From positions 930,001 to 994,000 of the forward strand of contig NZ_CP108777.1 of NCBI RefSeq assembly GCF_045207785.1: a stretch of 64,000 nt of DNA, in the 5' to 3' direction. Position numbers and translations under genes: made by a program. The notes beneath the pieces were generated by a model. That model was not told the DNA's origin. It ran no database searches and was given only the letters and a program-made list of their open reading frames with translations. Shown here piece by piece: positions 17,451 through 25,480 of this stretch (its first letter is position 1; every line of letters begins with the position of its first letter). Source of the DNA: Embleya sp045207785 (lineage in GTDB: Bacteria; Actinomycetota; Actinomycetes; Streptomycetales; Streptomycetaceae).

Positions 17451-17643
17451 CGCGAACGGTCCTCCTCGGAAACGGCGGGGACGGCAGGAACTTCGGGAAC
17501 GGCGGGGACGGCGGGGACGGCGGAGACGGCGGAGACGGCGGAGACGGCAAGAACATCGGGAACGGCGGGGATGGCAGGAACTGCGGGAAGGGCAGGGCGG
17601 GCGTACCCGACGGCCACGGCGGACCGGGCGATCCGGCCGGCCG
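17451..17643 (-). repeat. Simple 9-bp tandem repeats between YcaO and methyltransferase genes
   Basis: Most of this gap is decayed repetition of GGCGGGGAC/GGCGGAGAC (plus-strand reading), densest at about 17470-17590. In the operon direction one frame stays open from a GTG near 17615. It would encode a peptide of about 55 residues made of Pro-Ala-Val repeats (LPAVPAIPAVPDV, then AVSAV and PAVPAVPEVP units) ending SEEDRSR, with its TGA overlapping the ATG of the methyltransferase. It may be only repeat expansion, but the coupling to the next gene is notable. Other frames also stay open because the unit is a multiple of three. Confidence 0.55.
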
Positions 17644-18840
17644 TCAGCCGAAGGGATGTGGTCGGCGCGATCGTGGCGGGCCGCCGGCGCCGGGCGGGCC
17701 GCTCGGCAGCGCGAACGCCCCCGGGGCCACCACCCGCACCACGTGCAGTCCGGCCTCCCGGGCCTGCGCCGACATGGTCGGCACCGCGATCGCGTCCCCG
17801 CCGGTGTGCGCGGCCAGCACGGAGCCCGCGTCGACGGCGCGCGCCGACGGGCTCGCCGGCCCCGCGCGTGCGTCGGCGAGCCACAGGCCCAGGCTGTCCT
17901 GCCCGTGGAAGGCCCACAGCGCGTGTTCCAGCGCGGTGCGCGGCGCCGTGGCCCCCGCCCACCGGTCCCAGCCGCGCCGGGCGATCGCCGTGTCCAGGCT
18001 CCACCGGACCATCAGGGCCTCGTATGCCGCCTTGTCCGCCGACACCGACACGTCCGCGGCGGGGCCGCAGCGTGCCCCGAAGGTCTGCCCGGTGCCCTCC
18101 GGGCCGTGCACGCACACGACCACGCAGGCCACGCCCGCCGGCGCGGGCAGGAGGAAGCCGGTCGCGGTCACCCGCAACGCGGCGAGCGACTCGGTCAGGT
18201 CGGCCCGCAGCCGCAGCTCCACGGCGACCGGCGGCGCGGTCTCGACCTGGTACCAACTGCGTCGGATCAGGTCGCGTTCCAGGACCTCCCACGCGGCGTG
18301 GCCGATCGCCGACGCCTCGTCGGGATGCGCCGCGACACCGGTGGACCCGGCCGCGCCGCCGGCCCGGCAGCGGGACGGGGGCCGGTGCCGCAGGTACACG
18401 GCCGCGGCGGGCACGAGCACCTCGTCCCCGGTCGACAACGACCGGCCCGGCACCCACAGGTGTACCGCGTCCCGTGCCTCGTCGCCGTTCGCGGCGGCGT
18501 GGGCACGCGGGTCCAGCAGCCCGGGGTCCACGGCCCGCCGACCGGCGCGGCGCAACTCCCGGTGGGTGGCGATCGGTTGCCCCTCGGCCTCTGCGGCGCG
18601 CCCGGCCACGATGTTGGCCATTCGCTCGATCAGTTCGCCCGTGGCCCTGCCGGCGGTGTCCCGCGCGTCGAATCCGGCCGCGCTGCCGACGACCACGTCG
18701 TCGCCGGCGCGGGGGTCGACCCCGGTGAACAGCGCGGAGCGCGCCGCCGCGCGGGCGAACACGATGCCTCGCGCCTCGGGGAAGGGTTGGAAGACCTGTG
18801 CCGCCCACGGCTGTGCGGGGGGCGCGTCCGGTCGGCTCAT
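17644..18840 (-). CDS. YcaO-domain protein (ATP-dependent peptide-backbone modification)
   Basis: 398 residues. YcaO enzymes phosphorylate backbone amides to make azolines, amidines or thioamides in RiPPs. The ATP/Mg site helix is recognisable as AAHPDEASAIGHAAWEVLERDLIRRSW (Glu175, His181, Glu185, Glu188-Arg189). A second conserved helix VSADKAAYEALMVRWSLD is at about 266-283, and GATAPRTALEHALWAFHGQDSLGLWL lies downstream. The extreme C terminus (GPPRSRRPHPFG) lacks the PxPxP tail usual in azoline-forming cyclodehydratases, and no E1-like or TfuA partner is encoded nearby. A standalone or partner-swapped YcaO is therefore likely. Its ATG overlaps the stop of the HExxH gene by four bases. 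Residue-level assignment is by pattern only. Confidence 0.8.
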   Translation of the reverse strand: MSRPDAPPAQPWAAQVFQPFPEARGIVFARAAARSALFTGVDPRAGDDVVVGSAAGFDARDTAGRATGELIERMANIVAGRAAEAEGQPIATHRELRRAGRRAVDPGLLDPRAHAAANGDEARDAVHLWVPGRSLSTGDEVLVPAAAVYLRHRPPSRCRAGGAAGSTGVAAHPDEASAIGHAAWEVLERDLIRRSWYQVETAPPVAVELRLRADLTESLAALRVTATGFLLPAPAGVACVVVCVHGPEGTGQTFGARCGPAADVSVSADKAAYEALMVRWSLDTAIARRGWDRWAGATAPRTALEHALWAFHGQDSLGLWLADARAGPASPSARAVDAGSVLAAHTGGDAIAVPTMSAQAREAGLHVVRVVAPGAFALPSGPPGAGGPPRSRRPHPFG

Positions 18841-19898
18841 CCCGGTGCCCCGGCGATGGTGATCCCCTGGGCCAACAGCCGCCGGCCCGCTTCGGTGAGC
18901 CTGGACCGGTGCTCGTCGAGGGTCGCGGCGGCCCGCCGGACGTCGTCGAGCCGGCGTGCGTGTCCGGACCGCAGCGCTTCGCGGTCGATCGGGCGGCCCG
19001 GGAGGATACCCGGAAGGAGGCCCGGCAGATGGTCGGGGAGGCGGTCGAGGAGCCGTCGGTGGAACGTCGCGCCGCGTGCGAGCACCACCATCTGGTGGAA
19101 CAAGCCGCCGAGCGGCCGCGGGTCGGCGCGCAGCGGCGTCACCACCGGGCCGGCCCGGTCGGCGTCGCGGCTCCAGAAGGGCGTCGACACCAGTGCCGCG
19201 TTGCAGCGCTGATGGGTTCCCTCGTGGACCAGCGCCTCCGCCAGGCGCAGCTCGCCCGGGATCCCGGGTGAGCCGGCCGGCCCGGTCTCCGGCGTGAGGC
19301 GATGGCGGTTGAGGAATACCGCGCCGTGCACGGTGAAGTCGGTGAATCCGTCGATGGCTTCCCCGCGCAGCAGCACGATCTGGCGGGTCGTGCGGGTCAG
19401 TTCGTCGAGCATGCCGGGCCAGACCGCGGCCAGCAGCGTGGCCGCCCGGTCGAAGATCTCGCGTTCGGCGTCCGTCCACGTCGCGACCGCGCAGGTCGTC
19501 GGTCGGGCCGGGCGGTCGGGCGCAGCAGCAGCGGCGGGCTTGCCGGCGAGCGCGCGGGTCACCGCCCTGGCCAAGTGCGGTTGTGGTCCGGCGAGTTCGA
19601 CCGGCCACGAGGCCGTGCTCCGCGTGTCCGCGGGGGTGGCCCGCGCTTGTTCGAGGGCCAGGTCGAGTCCGTCCGCGAGTTCTGCGCGGCGCCCGGTGGG
19701 CAGGGGCCCTTGGCGGAGCGCGCGTTGTGCGGCGTGCGCGACCTCGACCACGGCCGGGTGGGCGAGTTCGTCGTCCGGCGGGGTCTCGGTCGAGTCGGTG
19801 GGGCGCAGCAGTTCCGCGCGGCTCAGCGCGCTGTGGGTGAGCCGCCGAACCCTGTCCTGATCATGTGCGGCCGCCGCCGCGTCCGGCTCGATGTCCAT
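18837..19898 (-). CDS. HExxH-motif peptide-modification protein (2OG-HExxH peptide hydroxylase family)
   Basis: 353 residues from ATG 19896-19898, with AGAGGGG upstream. The core is a metal-binding ALVHEGTHQRC (HEGTH at 225-229) preceded by GFTDFTVHGAVFLNRHRL, the layout of the HExxH domain found in RiPP clusters, including as a fusion to FxsB-type radical SAM proteins. Members of this family act as iron/2-oxoglutarate peptide beta-hydroxylases, typically on Asp. The N-terminal 130 residues are helical with an Ala/Pro-rich linker, and the C-terminal region is a helical tail (REALRSGHARRLDDVRRAAATLDEHRSRLTEAGRRLL). No signal peptide or span makes it a secreted protease. Co-translation with YcaO argues that both act on the same peptide. 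Confidence 0.75.
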   Translation of the reverse strand: MDIEPDAAAAAHDQDRVRRLTHSALSRAELLRPTDSTETPPDDELAHPAVVEVAHAAQRALRQGPLPTGRRAELADGLDLALEQARATPADTRSTASWPVELAGPQPHLARAVTRALAGKPAAAAAPDRPARPTTCAVATWTDAEREIFDRAATLLAAVWPGMLDELTRTTRQIVLLRGEAIDGFTDFTVHGAVFLNRHRLTPETGPAGSPGIPGELRLAEALVHEGTHQRCNAALVSTPFWSRDADRAGPVVTPLRADPRPLGGLFHQMVVLARGATFHRRLLDRLPDHLPGLLPGILPGRPIDREALRSGHARRLDDVRRAAATLDEHRSRLTEAGRRLLAQGITIAGAPG

Positions 19899-19954
19899 GT
19901 GCGTACCCCTCTTCCGCACCGAACGGGCATCCGCCGGCGGGTGTGCCGGACGGC

Positions 19955-20001
19955 GGTTTCGCTGTTGGCAGCGGTTTCGCTGTTGGCAGCGGTTTCGCTG
20001 T
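19955..20001. repeat. 18-bp tandem repeat between precursor and HExxH genes
   Basis: Two exact copies of GGTTTCGCTGTTGGCAGC (19955-19972, 19973-19990) and the first 11 bases of a third (19991-20001). It lies in the 149-bp leader of the HExxH gene, next to the hairpin at 20004-20031. Function unknown; slippage here would change leader length, not a protein. Confidence 0.7.
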
Positions 20002-20003
20002 GG

Positions 20004-20031
20004 CACGCGGCGGACCGAGGGCCGCCGCGTG
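20004..20031 (-). terminator. Hairpin just after the candidate precursor gene (partial terminator/attenuator)
   Basis: Perfect 10-bp arms CACGCGGCGG (20004-20013) and CCGCCGCGTG (20022-20031), 8-nt loop, starting 17 nt after the peptide stop codon. Hairpins in this position are common after RiPP precursor genes, where they limit read-through so the precursor is made in excess over its enzymes. Confidence 0.65.
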
Positions 20032-20047
20032 TGTCACGCGCGAACGG

Positions 20048-20128
20048 CTACTGGTCGCCCGGAAGGTCGATCAACAACGGCAGTTCCGGGAGTTCCTCCG
20101 GCGTGACCGGCTCGATGACCTCGTTCAT
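20048..20128 (-). CDS. Candidate RiPP precursor peptide, 26 residues
   Basis: Small gene from ATG 20126-20128 to TAG 20048-20050, with GGGAG seven bases upstream of the start. GC at third positions is about 88%, consistent with real coding. The peptide begins MNEVIEPV, has an acidic Pro/Glu/Leu middle and ends LIDLPGDQ. It has Thr9 and two Asp (21 and 25) but no Cys, Ser, Lys, Tyr, Trp or Phe, so conventional thiazole or lanthionine chemistry is excluded. It is the first gene of the leftward operon containing HExxH and YcaO genes and is followed by a hairpin. An in-frame ATG at 20206 would add 26 residues but has no ribosome binding site. Family not recognised; assignment rests on context. 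Confidence 0.55.
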   Translation of the reverse strand: MNEVIEPVTPEELPELPLLIDLPGDQ

Positions 20129-20503
20129 GTCCAGCTCCCTTCGGTCCGCCGGGGCCCGCCCCGACGACGGGTCCTCGACGGCGGGATCAGCATCATGGGT
20201 GATCATGCGATCGCCAAGAGCGACCGATCCGAGGGGGCGAGAACCGGCCGAGGCGTGGCCGGCGCGTTCGCGCCCGTGTCCCGGCGTGCCGGCGAACCCG
20301 GATCGGTGGCCGAAGGGGGTCGTCCCGCACGTCACCGAACGCGATGGTACGAATACGGGCCGCCCCGATTCGTGCCGGGAGATTCATGAAACGTCTGGAT
20401 ACGCCTGTTCCTGCGGAGGTGGGCAGCCGACAGACTTTGTCCGGATCGACAGCCGCCCGCGCCGTGCGCCGTTCATCGCATCGCCCACACCCCGGAGGAA
20501 CCC
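20129..20503. other. Divergent promoter region of the RiPP-like operon and the DMFase-like gene
   Basis: 375 bp with no convincing gene beyond a possible N-terminal extension of the precursor. It must hold both promoters. I did not identify confident -35/-10 elements or a palindrome. Confidence 0.5.
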
Positions 20504-21934
20504 GTGTCCGATCCGCGGCCCGACACCGATTCCGCCGCCCGTCCAACCGTCGACGGCTATCCGGCCAGGGCCGGCGTACGGGCCGGGGAGACCCTGCGGC
20601 TGCACGTGTCGACCCGAGCGGCCCGGTTCCGGGCCGACTTCTTCCGCTGCGGGGCCGAGCCGCGCCACATGGGCGGTATCGGTGGGCTCGTCGGCCGGCA
20701 CGTACCCGCCGGTCGGCACGACGAGGACTGGCACTGGCCCGGCTACGACTTCGCCGTCCCCGATCACTGGCCGTCGGGCGTGTACATCGCGGTACTGCGC
20801 GACCAGACCGACGGACCCCTCGAACCACCGCCCGCCCACGCCGAGTCGCTGGACGCGCGGCACTCGCGGTTGTTGTTCGTGGTGACGCCGCGCCGAACCG
20901 GCCGGGCACGGATCCTGTACAAGGTGCCGATCCTGACCTACCACGCGTACAACCTGAGCGGCGGCGGAAGCCTGTACGGATCGACGCACCCCGACGACGC
21001 CGGCCGGCGCACCGGCATCCGCACGATCACCCTGCGGCGGCCCGGCGGCGGCATCGGCGGACCGGTGAAGGGCCACCCGGACGCCCACGACCCGCGCACG
21101 CCCCGCCAAACGTTCGCGCACTGGGACGCCCCGTTCATCGCCTGGTCGGAACGCGCGGGCTTCACGAGCGACTACTGCACCGACCTCGACCTGCACGAGG
21201 ATCCCCATCTCACCGATGGATACCGGCTGTTGCTCTCCGCCGGGCACGACGAGTACTGGAGCGCGCGGAACCGACGACACGTCACCGAATTCCGCGACCG
21301 CGGCGGCAACATCGCCGTGTTCGGGGCGAACACCTGTTGGTGGCGGGTGGAGTTCGCCGCCGACGGCAGCACCGTGCGCTGCGCGAAGTACGCGCCCGGC
21401 ACGCCCGCGGGCGCCGATGCCGACCGGCTGCGCGGCGGCCCCGACCACTGGTGGGAATCCGAACCGGAGAACTCGCTGACCGGCGTCAGCTACCGCAACG
21501 GCGGCGGCCACTGGGAAGGCCGCCGGGCGCCGCTGGGCTTCACGGTCCAGCACACCGACCACGAGGTGTTCGCGGGCACCGGCCTGCGCGACGGCGACAT
21601 CCTCGGCGCCGAACACGCCCTCGTGGGCTACGAATGCGACGGTGCCGCCCACGCGCGCGAGCCGCACGGGCCGGCGTTCGCGACCGGCAAGGACGGCACA
21701 CCCGCGGGTTTCACCATCCTGGGCGTGGCCGACCTCCCCTCTGACCCGGCGTCCGGCTGGCACGCCGCGGTCCGCGAGGACGACCACCCGGACCGGGCCG
21801 CGACGTTCGGCCTCCACACCGACGGCGGCACGGTATTCACCGCCGCCACCACCGACTGGCCCCGCCTCCTCCCCCTCGACCCACAAGTCCGCACGATCAC
21901 CCACAACGTCCTCACCCTGCTGACCCGCCCCTGA
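20504..21934 (+). CDS. N,N-dimethylformamidase beta-subunit-like protein
   Basis: 476 residues from GTG 20504, preceded by a strong GGAGGAA. The sequence follows the catalytic-domain pattern of the DMFase large subunit family: ILYKVPILTYHAYNLSGGGSLYG, then THWDAPFIAWSERAGFTSDYCTDLDLHE, the conserved LLLSAGHDEYWSARNRRHVTEFRDRGGNIAVFGANTCWW, and HALVGYECDG. Characterised members hydrolyse N-alkylated formamides with iron, but most genomic copies are of unknown substrate. The first 110 residues are a beta-sandwich-like N-terminal domain. No small alpha subunit gene is adjacent. It is divergent from the RiPP-like operon, and a shared role is only a possibility. Confidence 0.8.
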   Translation: MSDPRPDTDSAARPTVDGYPARAGVRAGETLRLHVSTRAARFRADFFRCGAEPRHMGGIGGLVGRHVPAGRHDEDWHWPGYDFAVPDHWPSGVYIAVLRDQTDGPLEPPPAHAESLDARHSRLLFVVTPRRTGRARILYKVPILTYHAYNLSGGGSLYGSTHPDDAGRRTGIRTITLRRPGGGIGGPVKGHPDAHDPRTPRQTFAHWDAPFIAWSERAGFTSDYCTDLDLHEDPHLTDGYRLLLSAGHDEYWSARNRRHVTEFRDRGGNIAVFGANTCWWRVEFAADGSTVRCAKYAPGTPAGADADRLRGGPDHWWESEPENSLTGVSYRNGGGHWEGRRAPLGFTVQHTDHEVFAGTGLRDGDILGAEHALVGYECDGAAHAREPHGPAFATGKDGTPAGFTILGVADLPSDPASGWHAAVREDDHPDRAATFGLHTDGGTVFTAATTDWPRLLPLDPQVRTITHNVLTLLTRP

Positions 21935-21969
21935 CGACCCGATCGCCCCACCGGCCGGGCGCGACGCAC

Positions 21970-22006
21970 CCCGTGCCGGGCGGCCCGCGAGGGTGCCCGG
22001 CACGGG
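21970..22006. terminator. Hairpin between convergent DMFase-like and ABC permease genes
   Basis: Perfect 12-bp arms CCCGTGCCGGGC (21970-21981) and GCCCGGCACGGG (21995-22006), 13-nt loop, between the two stop codons. Confidence 0.75.
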
Positions 22007-22012
22007 TCGGTG

Positions 22013-24568
22013 TCAGCGAGGCGCGATGCTCGCCAGGATGTCCAGGCCCGCGGCGCGGCGGGCCGGCCACCAGGCGGCGATCATGCCCACCAGCCCGGCC
22101 AGGAGCACGAAGAGCAGCACCCTGCCGTACGGGATCACCGTGCGGATGCCCGGTATGGAGGTGGACAGCGTGCTGACGGCGGCCCAGGCCAGGAAGGTGC
22201 CCAGCGCCACCCCGACGACCGCGCCGAAGACGGAGATCACCACCGATTCCAGCCGGACCATCAGCCTGACGCCGCCGCGATCCAGGCCGATCGCCCGCAG
22301 CATGCCGATCTCGTGCCTGCGCTCGACGACCGACATGGCCAGCGTGTTGATCACACCCAGGATGGCGATCAGCACGGACATGGCCAGCAGGGTGTACATG
22401 ATCCTCAGGCCGAGGGTCACCGTGCGGCCGGATTGCTCCCGCATGTCCTGCTTGCTGCTCACGTCGACCATCGGGTTTCCGCCGGTGGCGTCCTTGATGG
22501 CCTGCTTGAGCGCCGCGGTGGCGCCGTCGGTGCCCTTGACCAGCATGTCGCTGATGTAGGCGTGCGGTTGGCGCTCGGCGATAGCGGCGTTGGACATCAG
22601 CACCGAAGCGAGCATGGGGTTGTCCTCGAATACGCCACCTACCGTGATGGTGCCCGTGGACGCGTCCGGGTACCGCACCCGCACGGTGGAGCCGACCGAC
22701 AGCCGCCGACTCGCCGCCACCTCGGCGTTGATCAGCGCCCGGCCCTGCTTCAGCGCCTCGGTCGAGCCGCCGCGCATCGTGACGTCGACCAATCGGTCGA
22801 AGCTGTCGGCGTCGCGGCCCTCGACCGGGACGGTCGTGCCGTCCAGTTCCCAGTACACCCTGGCGGTGGGACTGGCGGCGACCACACCCGGGGCCGCGGC
22901 GATCGCGCTCACGAGCTGCGGGGCGAGACCGTTGTGCCCCATCACGACGATGTAGTCGGCCCGCCAACCGTTGGTCACGGCCGTGTTCCGCGCCTTGGTC
23001 ACCGAACCGCCGATCACGCTCAGCGCGGTGATCAGGGTGAGGCCGATGGTGAGCGCGGCGGCCGTCGCGGCGGTCCGTCGCGGGTTGCGCACCGCGTTGA
23101 GCCGGGCCAGCCTGCCGGGGGTGCCGAACAGCCGGGCCAGCGCCGGGCCGACGGGCGCGGTCGCCGCGCGGGCGAGCAGCGGCAGCAGGACGAAGACGCC
23201 GATCAGGGCGAGCACGGCGCCGAATTCGATCGGGTAGGACCCGCGGTGGCCCTTGATCGAGGCACCCAGCGCGATGAGGCCCAGTCCGGCCGCCGTGAGC
23301 AGCGTGCCGACGATGGTGCGGCCGACCAGGGCCTTGGGGCCGGCCGGCCCGTCGCCGTCGCGCATCGCCGCCAGCGGCGGGATCCGCGAGGCGCGGAGCG
23401 CGGGCAGCGCGGCGGAGAGCACCGTGATCAGCGTGCCCACCGCCAAGACGACGCCGACCGTCGTCGGGGTGACGACCAGCGCGCCGGTGGGCATGGTCGG
23501 GTTGAGCGCCTTCATGCCCGCGTTCAGGCCCGCGCCGAGTCCGATGCCGACCAGGAGACCCGCCGCGGCGGCGGTGACACCGATCACGTGCGCCTCGATC
23601 AGCACCGACGTGGTGACCTGGGAGCGGCCGGCGCCCAGGGCGCGCAGCAGGGCGAGTTCCCTGGTGCGCTGGGCGATCAGCATCGTGAAGGTATTGGCGA
23701 TGATGAACATGCCGACGAAGAGCGAGATGCCGGCGAAGGTGAGCAGCGCGGTTCGCATGCCCTTGCTCCGTTGGGCGATCCGCTCGGCCTGATCGTCCTT
23801 CAGCTGTCGGCCCGTCTCGACCGTGAACCGGTCGTCGCTCGGCAGCACGGGGGTGATCTCGGCGGGCAACGCGCTTTCGGAGACGCCGGGTTCGGCCGTC
23901 ACCGCGATGCTGTCGTATTGACCGGGCGTCAGCAGCATCCGCTGCGCGCTCGCGGTATCCATCAGGGTCAGCGTGCCGCCCGCGGCGACCATGGGGTCGT
24001 TCGTGCGGAAGACGCCGGTCAGGGTGGCCTGCACGGCCGGGCCGTTGGCGGCGATCCGGACCGTGTCGCCGATGCTGTAGCCGGCCCTGTTCGCGGTCTC
24101 CTTGTCGAGCGCGATCTCGGTGCCGGTGCGCGGCCCGCGACCCGCTGTCATCGGGTAGCGGGCGTCGTTGCCGGCGGCGTCCGGGACGAAGTTGGCGCCC
24201 CGGTCGCTCCAGACCGGGCCGATCAGGTCGCCACTCTTGTCGGCGACGCCGACGAAGCCGGTCACCAGGCCGCGGGCCCGCTCGACGCCCGGCAGCGCGG
24301 CGAGCCGGGCGACCGTGGCGTCGGTCAGTTGCGCGAAGCTCTTCTTGTCCTTTCGGGCGGCCATCGCGCTGGAGCCCGCCGCCTCGTCGGTGACCAGCAC
24401 CGATACGTCGGTGTAGTTCTCGGAGTTGCTGTTGCGCATGGCCCGGTCGGCCGTGTCGGAGAAGACCAGGGTGCCGGCCACGAAGGCCGTGCCGAGCATG
24501 ACGGCGAGCGCCGTCAGCACCAGCCGGCCCTTGTGGGCGAGCACATTGCGGAGTGCGGTGCGATACAT
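22013..24568 (-). CDS. ABC transporter permease, FtsX/MacB type
   Basis: 851 residues from ATG 24566-24568. The architecture is the duplicated FtsX arrangement of actinomycete exporters: an N-terminal span (GRLVLTALAVMLGTAFVAGTLVF), a large extracellular domain (about 45-260), a three-span FtsX unit with IAQRTRELALLRALGAGRSQV, further spans, a second extracellular domain (about 520-700), and a final FtsX unit with SVVERRHEIGMLRAIGLDRGG and WPARRAAGLDILASI. Such transporters export peptides, antibiotics or lipoproteins rather than import. It follows its ATPase gene by 63 bp, and a histidine kinase/response regulator pair is divergent, a common arrangement for stress- or antibiotic-responsive exporters. 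A decayed relative lies at 38552-38973. Confidence 0.9.
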   Translation of the reverse strand: MYRTALRNVLAHKGRLVLTALAVMLGTAFVAGTLVFSDTADRAMRNSNSENYTDVSVLVTDEAAGSSAMAARKDKKSFAQLTDATVARLAALPGVERARGLVTGFVGVADKSGDLIGPVWSDRGANFVPDAAGNDARYPMTAGRGPRTGTEIALDKETANRAGYSIGDTVRIAANGPAVQATLTGVFRTNDPMVAAGGTLTLMDTASAQRMLLTPGQYDSIAVTAEPGVSESALPAEITPVLPSDDRFTVETGRQLKDDQAERIAQRSKGMRTALLTFAGISLFVGMFIIANTFTMLIAQRTRELALLRALGAGRSQVTTSVLIEAHVIGVTAAAAGLLVGIGLGAGLNAGMKALNPTMPTGALVVTPTTVGVVLAVGTLITVLSAALPALRASRIPPLAAMRDGDGPAGPKALVGRTIVGTLLTAAGLGLIALGASIKGHRGSYPIEFGAVLALIGVFVLLPLLARAATAPVGPALARLFGTPGRLARLNAVRNPRRTAATAAALTIGLTLITALSVIGGSVTKARNTAVTNGWRADYIVVMGHNGLAPQLVSAIAAAPGVVAASPTARVYWELDGTTVPVEGRDADSFDRLVDVTMRGGSTEALKQGRALINAEVAASRRLSVGSTVRVRYPDASTGTITVGGVFEDNPMLASVLMSNAAIAERQPHAYISDMLVKGTDGATAALKQAIKDATGGNPMVDVSSKQDMREQSGRTVTLGLRIMYTLLAMSVLIAILGVINTLAMSVVERRHEIGMLRAIGLDRGGVRLMVRLESVVISVFGAVVGVALGTFLAWAAVSTLSTSIPGIRTVIPYGRVLLFVLLAGLVGMIAAWWPARRAAGLDILASIAPR

Positions 24569-24631
24569 GAGGTAGGTCCAGGGTGAGGTCGGTTCGGGCG
24601 GGCGGCTGCTCGTGCCGGTGCTCAGGCGTGC

Positions 24632-25480
24632 TCAGGCGGTGCTCGTGCGCGTGCCGGTACCGGCGCGCTCGGAGCGCCCGCCCGTCCCGCCGCCGGTGCC
24701 GGTGTCGGTGCCGGTGTCGAGGCGGCGGATCCGGTCCAGGACGGTGTCGGCGGTCGGCTCGCGCAGTTCGTCGACGATCCGGCCGTCGGAGAGGAAGACC
24801 ACGCGGTCCGCGTAGGAGGCGGCGACCGGGTCGTGGGTGACCATCACGACCGTCCGGCCCAACTCGCGGACGGAGATGCGCAGGAAGGACAGGATCTCGG
24901 TGCCCGAGCGGGAGTCCAGGTTTCCGGTGGGTTCGTCGGCGAAGATGATGTCCGGTTTGCTCGCCAGCGCGCGGGCGCACGCGACCCGCTGCTGCTGACC
25001 GCCGGAGAGCTGGGACGGGCGGTGCGCGAGGCGGTCGCGGAGGCCGACCGTGTCGACCACGCGAGCGAGCCAATCCCGGTCGGGCTTTCGGCCGGCGATG
25101 GCCGCCGGCAGCGTGATGTTCTCCAGCGCCGTCAGGGTGGGCAGCAGGTTGAAGGCCTGGAAGACGAAGCCGATCCGGTCCCGCCGAAGCCGCGTCAGCT
25201 GCCGGTCCCCGAGACCGACCAGCTCGATCTCGCCGATCGTCGCGGAACCGCTGGAGACACTGTCCAGCCCGGCCATGCAGTGCATCAGCGTGGACTTGCC
25301 GGAGCCGGAGGGGCCCATGATGGCGGTGAACTCGCCCTGTGGGAACTCCACATCGATGTCGTCCAGGGCGACCACGCGGGTCTCGCCCGCGCCGTAGACC
25401 TTGCCGAGGCCGGTGGCGCGGGCGGCCGCCGGGCGGCCCGTGTGGGAAGCGGACGCGTTCGTCGCCGGGATCGTGGTCAC
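24632..25480 (-). CDS. ABC transporter ATP-binding protein (MacB/LolD type)
   Basis: 282 residues from GTG 25478-25480, with AGGAG upstream. All nucleotide-binding motifs are intact: Walker A GPSGSGKST, Q-loop FVFQAFNLLPTLTALENI, signature LSGGQQQRVACARAL, Walker B IIFADEPTGNLD and the H-loop VVMVTHD. The C-terminal 45 residues are a Thr/Gly/Arg-rich tail (GTDTGTGGGTGGRSERAG) with no known role. It energises the adjacent FtsX-type permease; the two form one export unit. Confidence 0.93.
   Translation of the reverse strand: MTTIPATNASASHTGRPAAARATGLGKVYGAGETRVVALDDIDVEFPQGEFTAIMGPSGSGKSTLMHCMAGLDSVSSGSATIGEIELVGLGDRQLTRLRRDRIGFVFQAFNLLPTLTALENITLPAAIAGRKPDRDWLARVVDTVGLRDRLAHRPSQLSGGQQQRVACARALASKPDIIFADEPTGNLDSRSGTEILSFLRISVRELGRTVVMVTHDPVAASYADRVVFLSDGRIVDELREPTADTVLDRIRRLDTGTDTGTGGGTGGRSERAGTGTRTSTA

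Noticed and set aside
17447..18808. Arg/Gly-rich minus-strand frame overlapping the YcaO gene
   Set aside because: Only its last 55 codons (in the gap) are of interest; the rest is an out-of-frame shadow of YcaO.
20129..20206. Longer precursor starting at ATG 20206
   Set aside because: No ribosome binding site, whereas the internal ATG at 20128 has GGGAG at seven bases. It cannot be fully excluded without conservation data.
22010..24586. 858-codon open frame opposite the ABC permease
   Set aside because: Low-complexity His/Gln/Arg/Asp composition typical of antisense frames; the permease strand has clear FtsX motifs.
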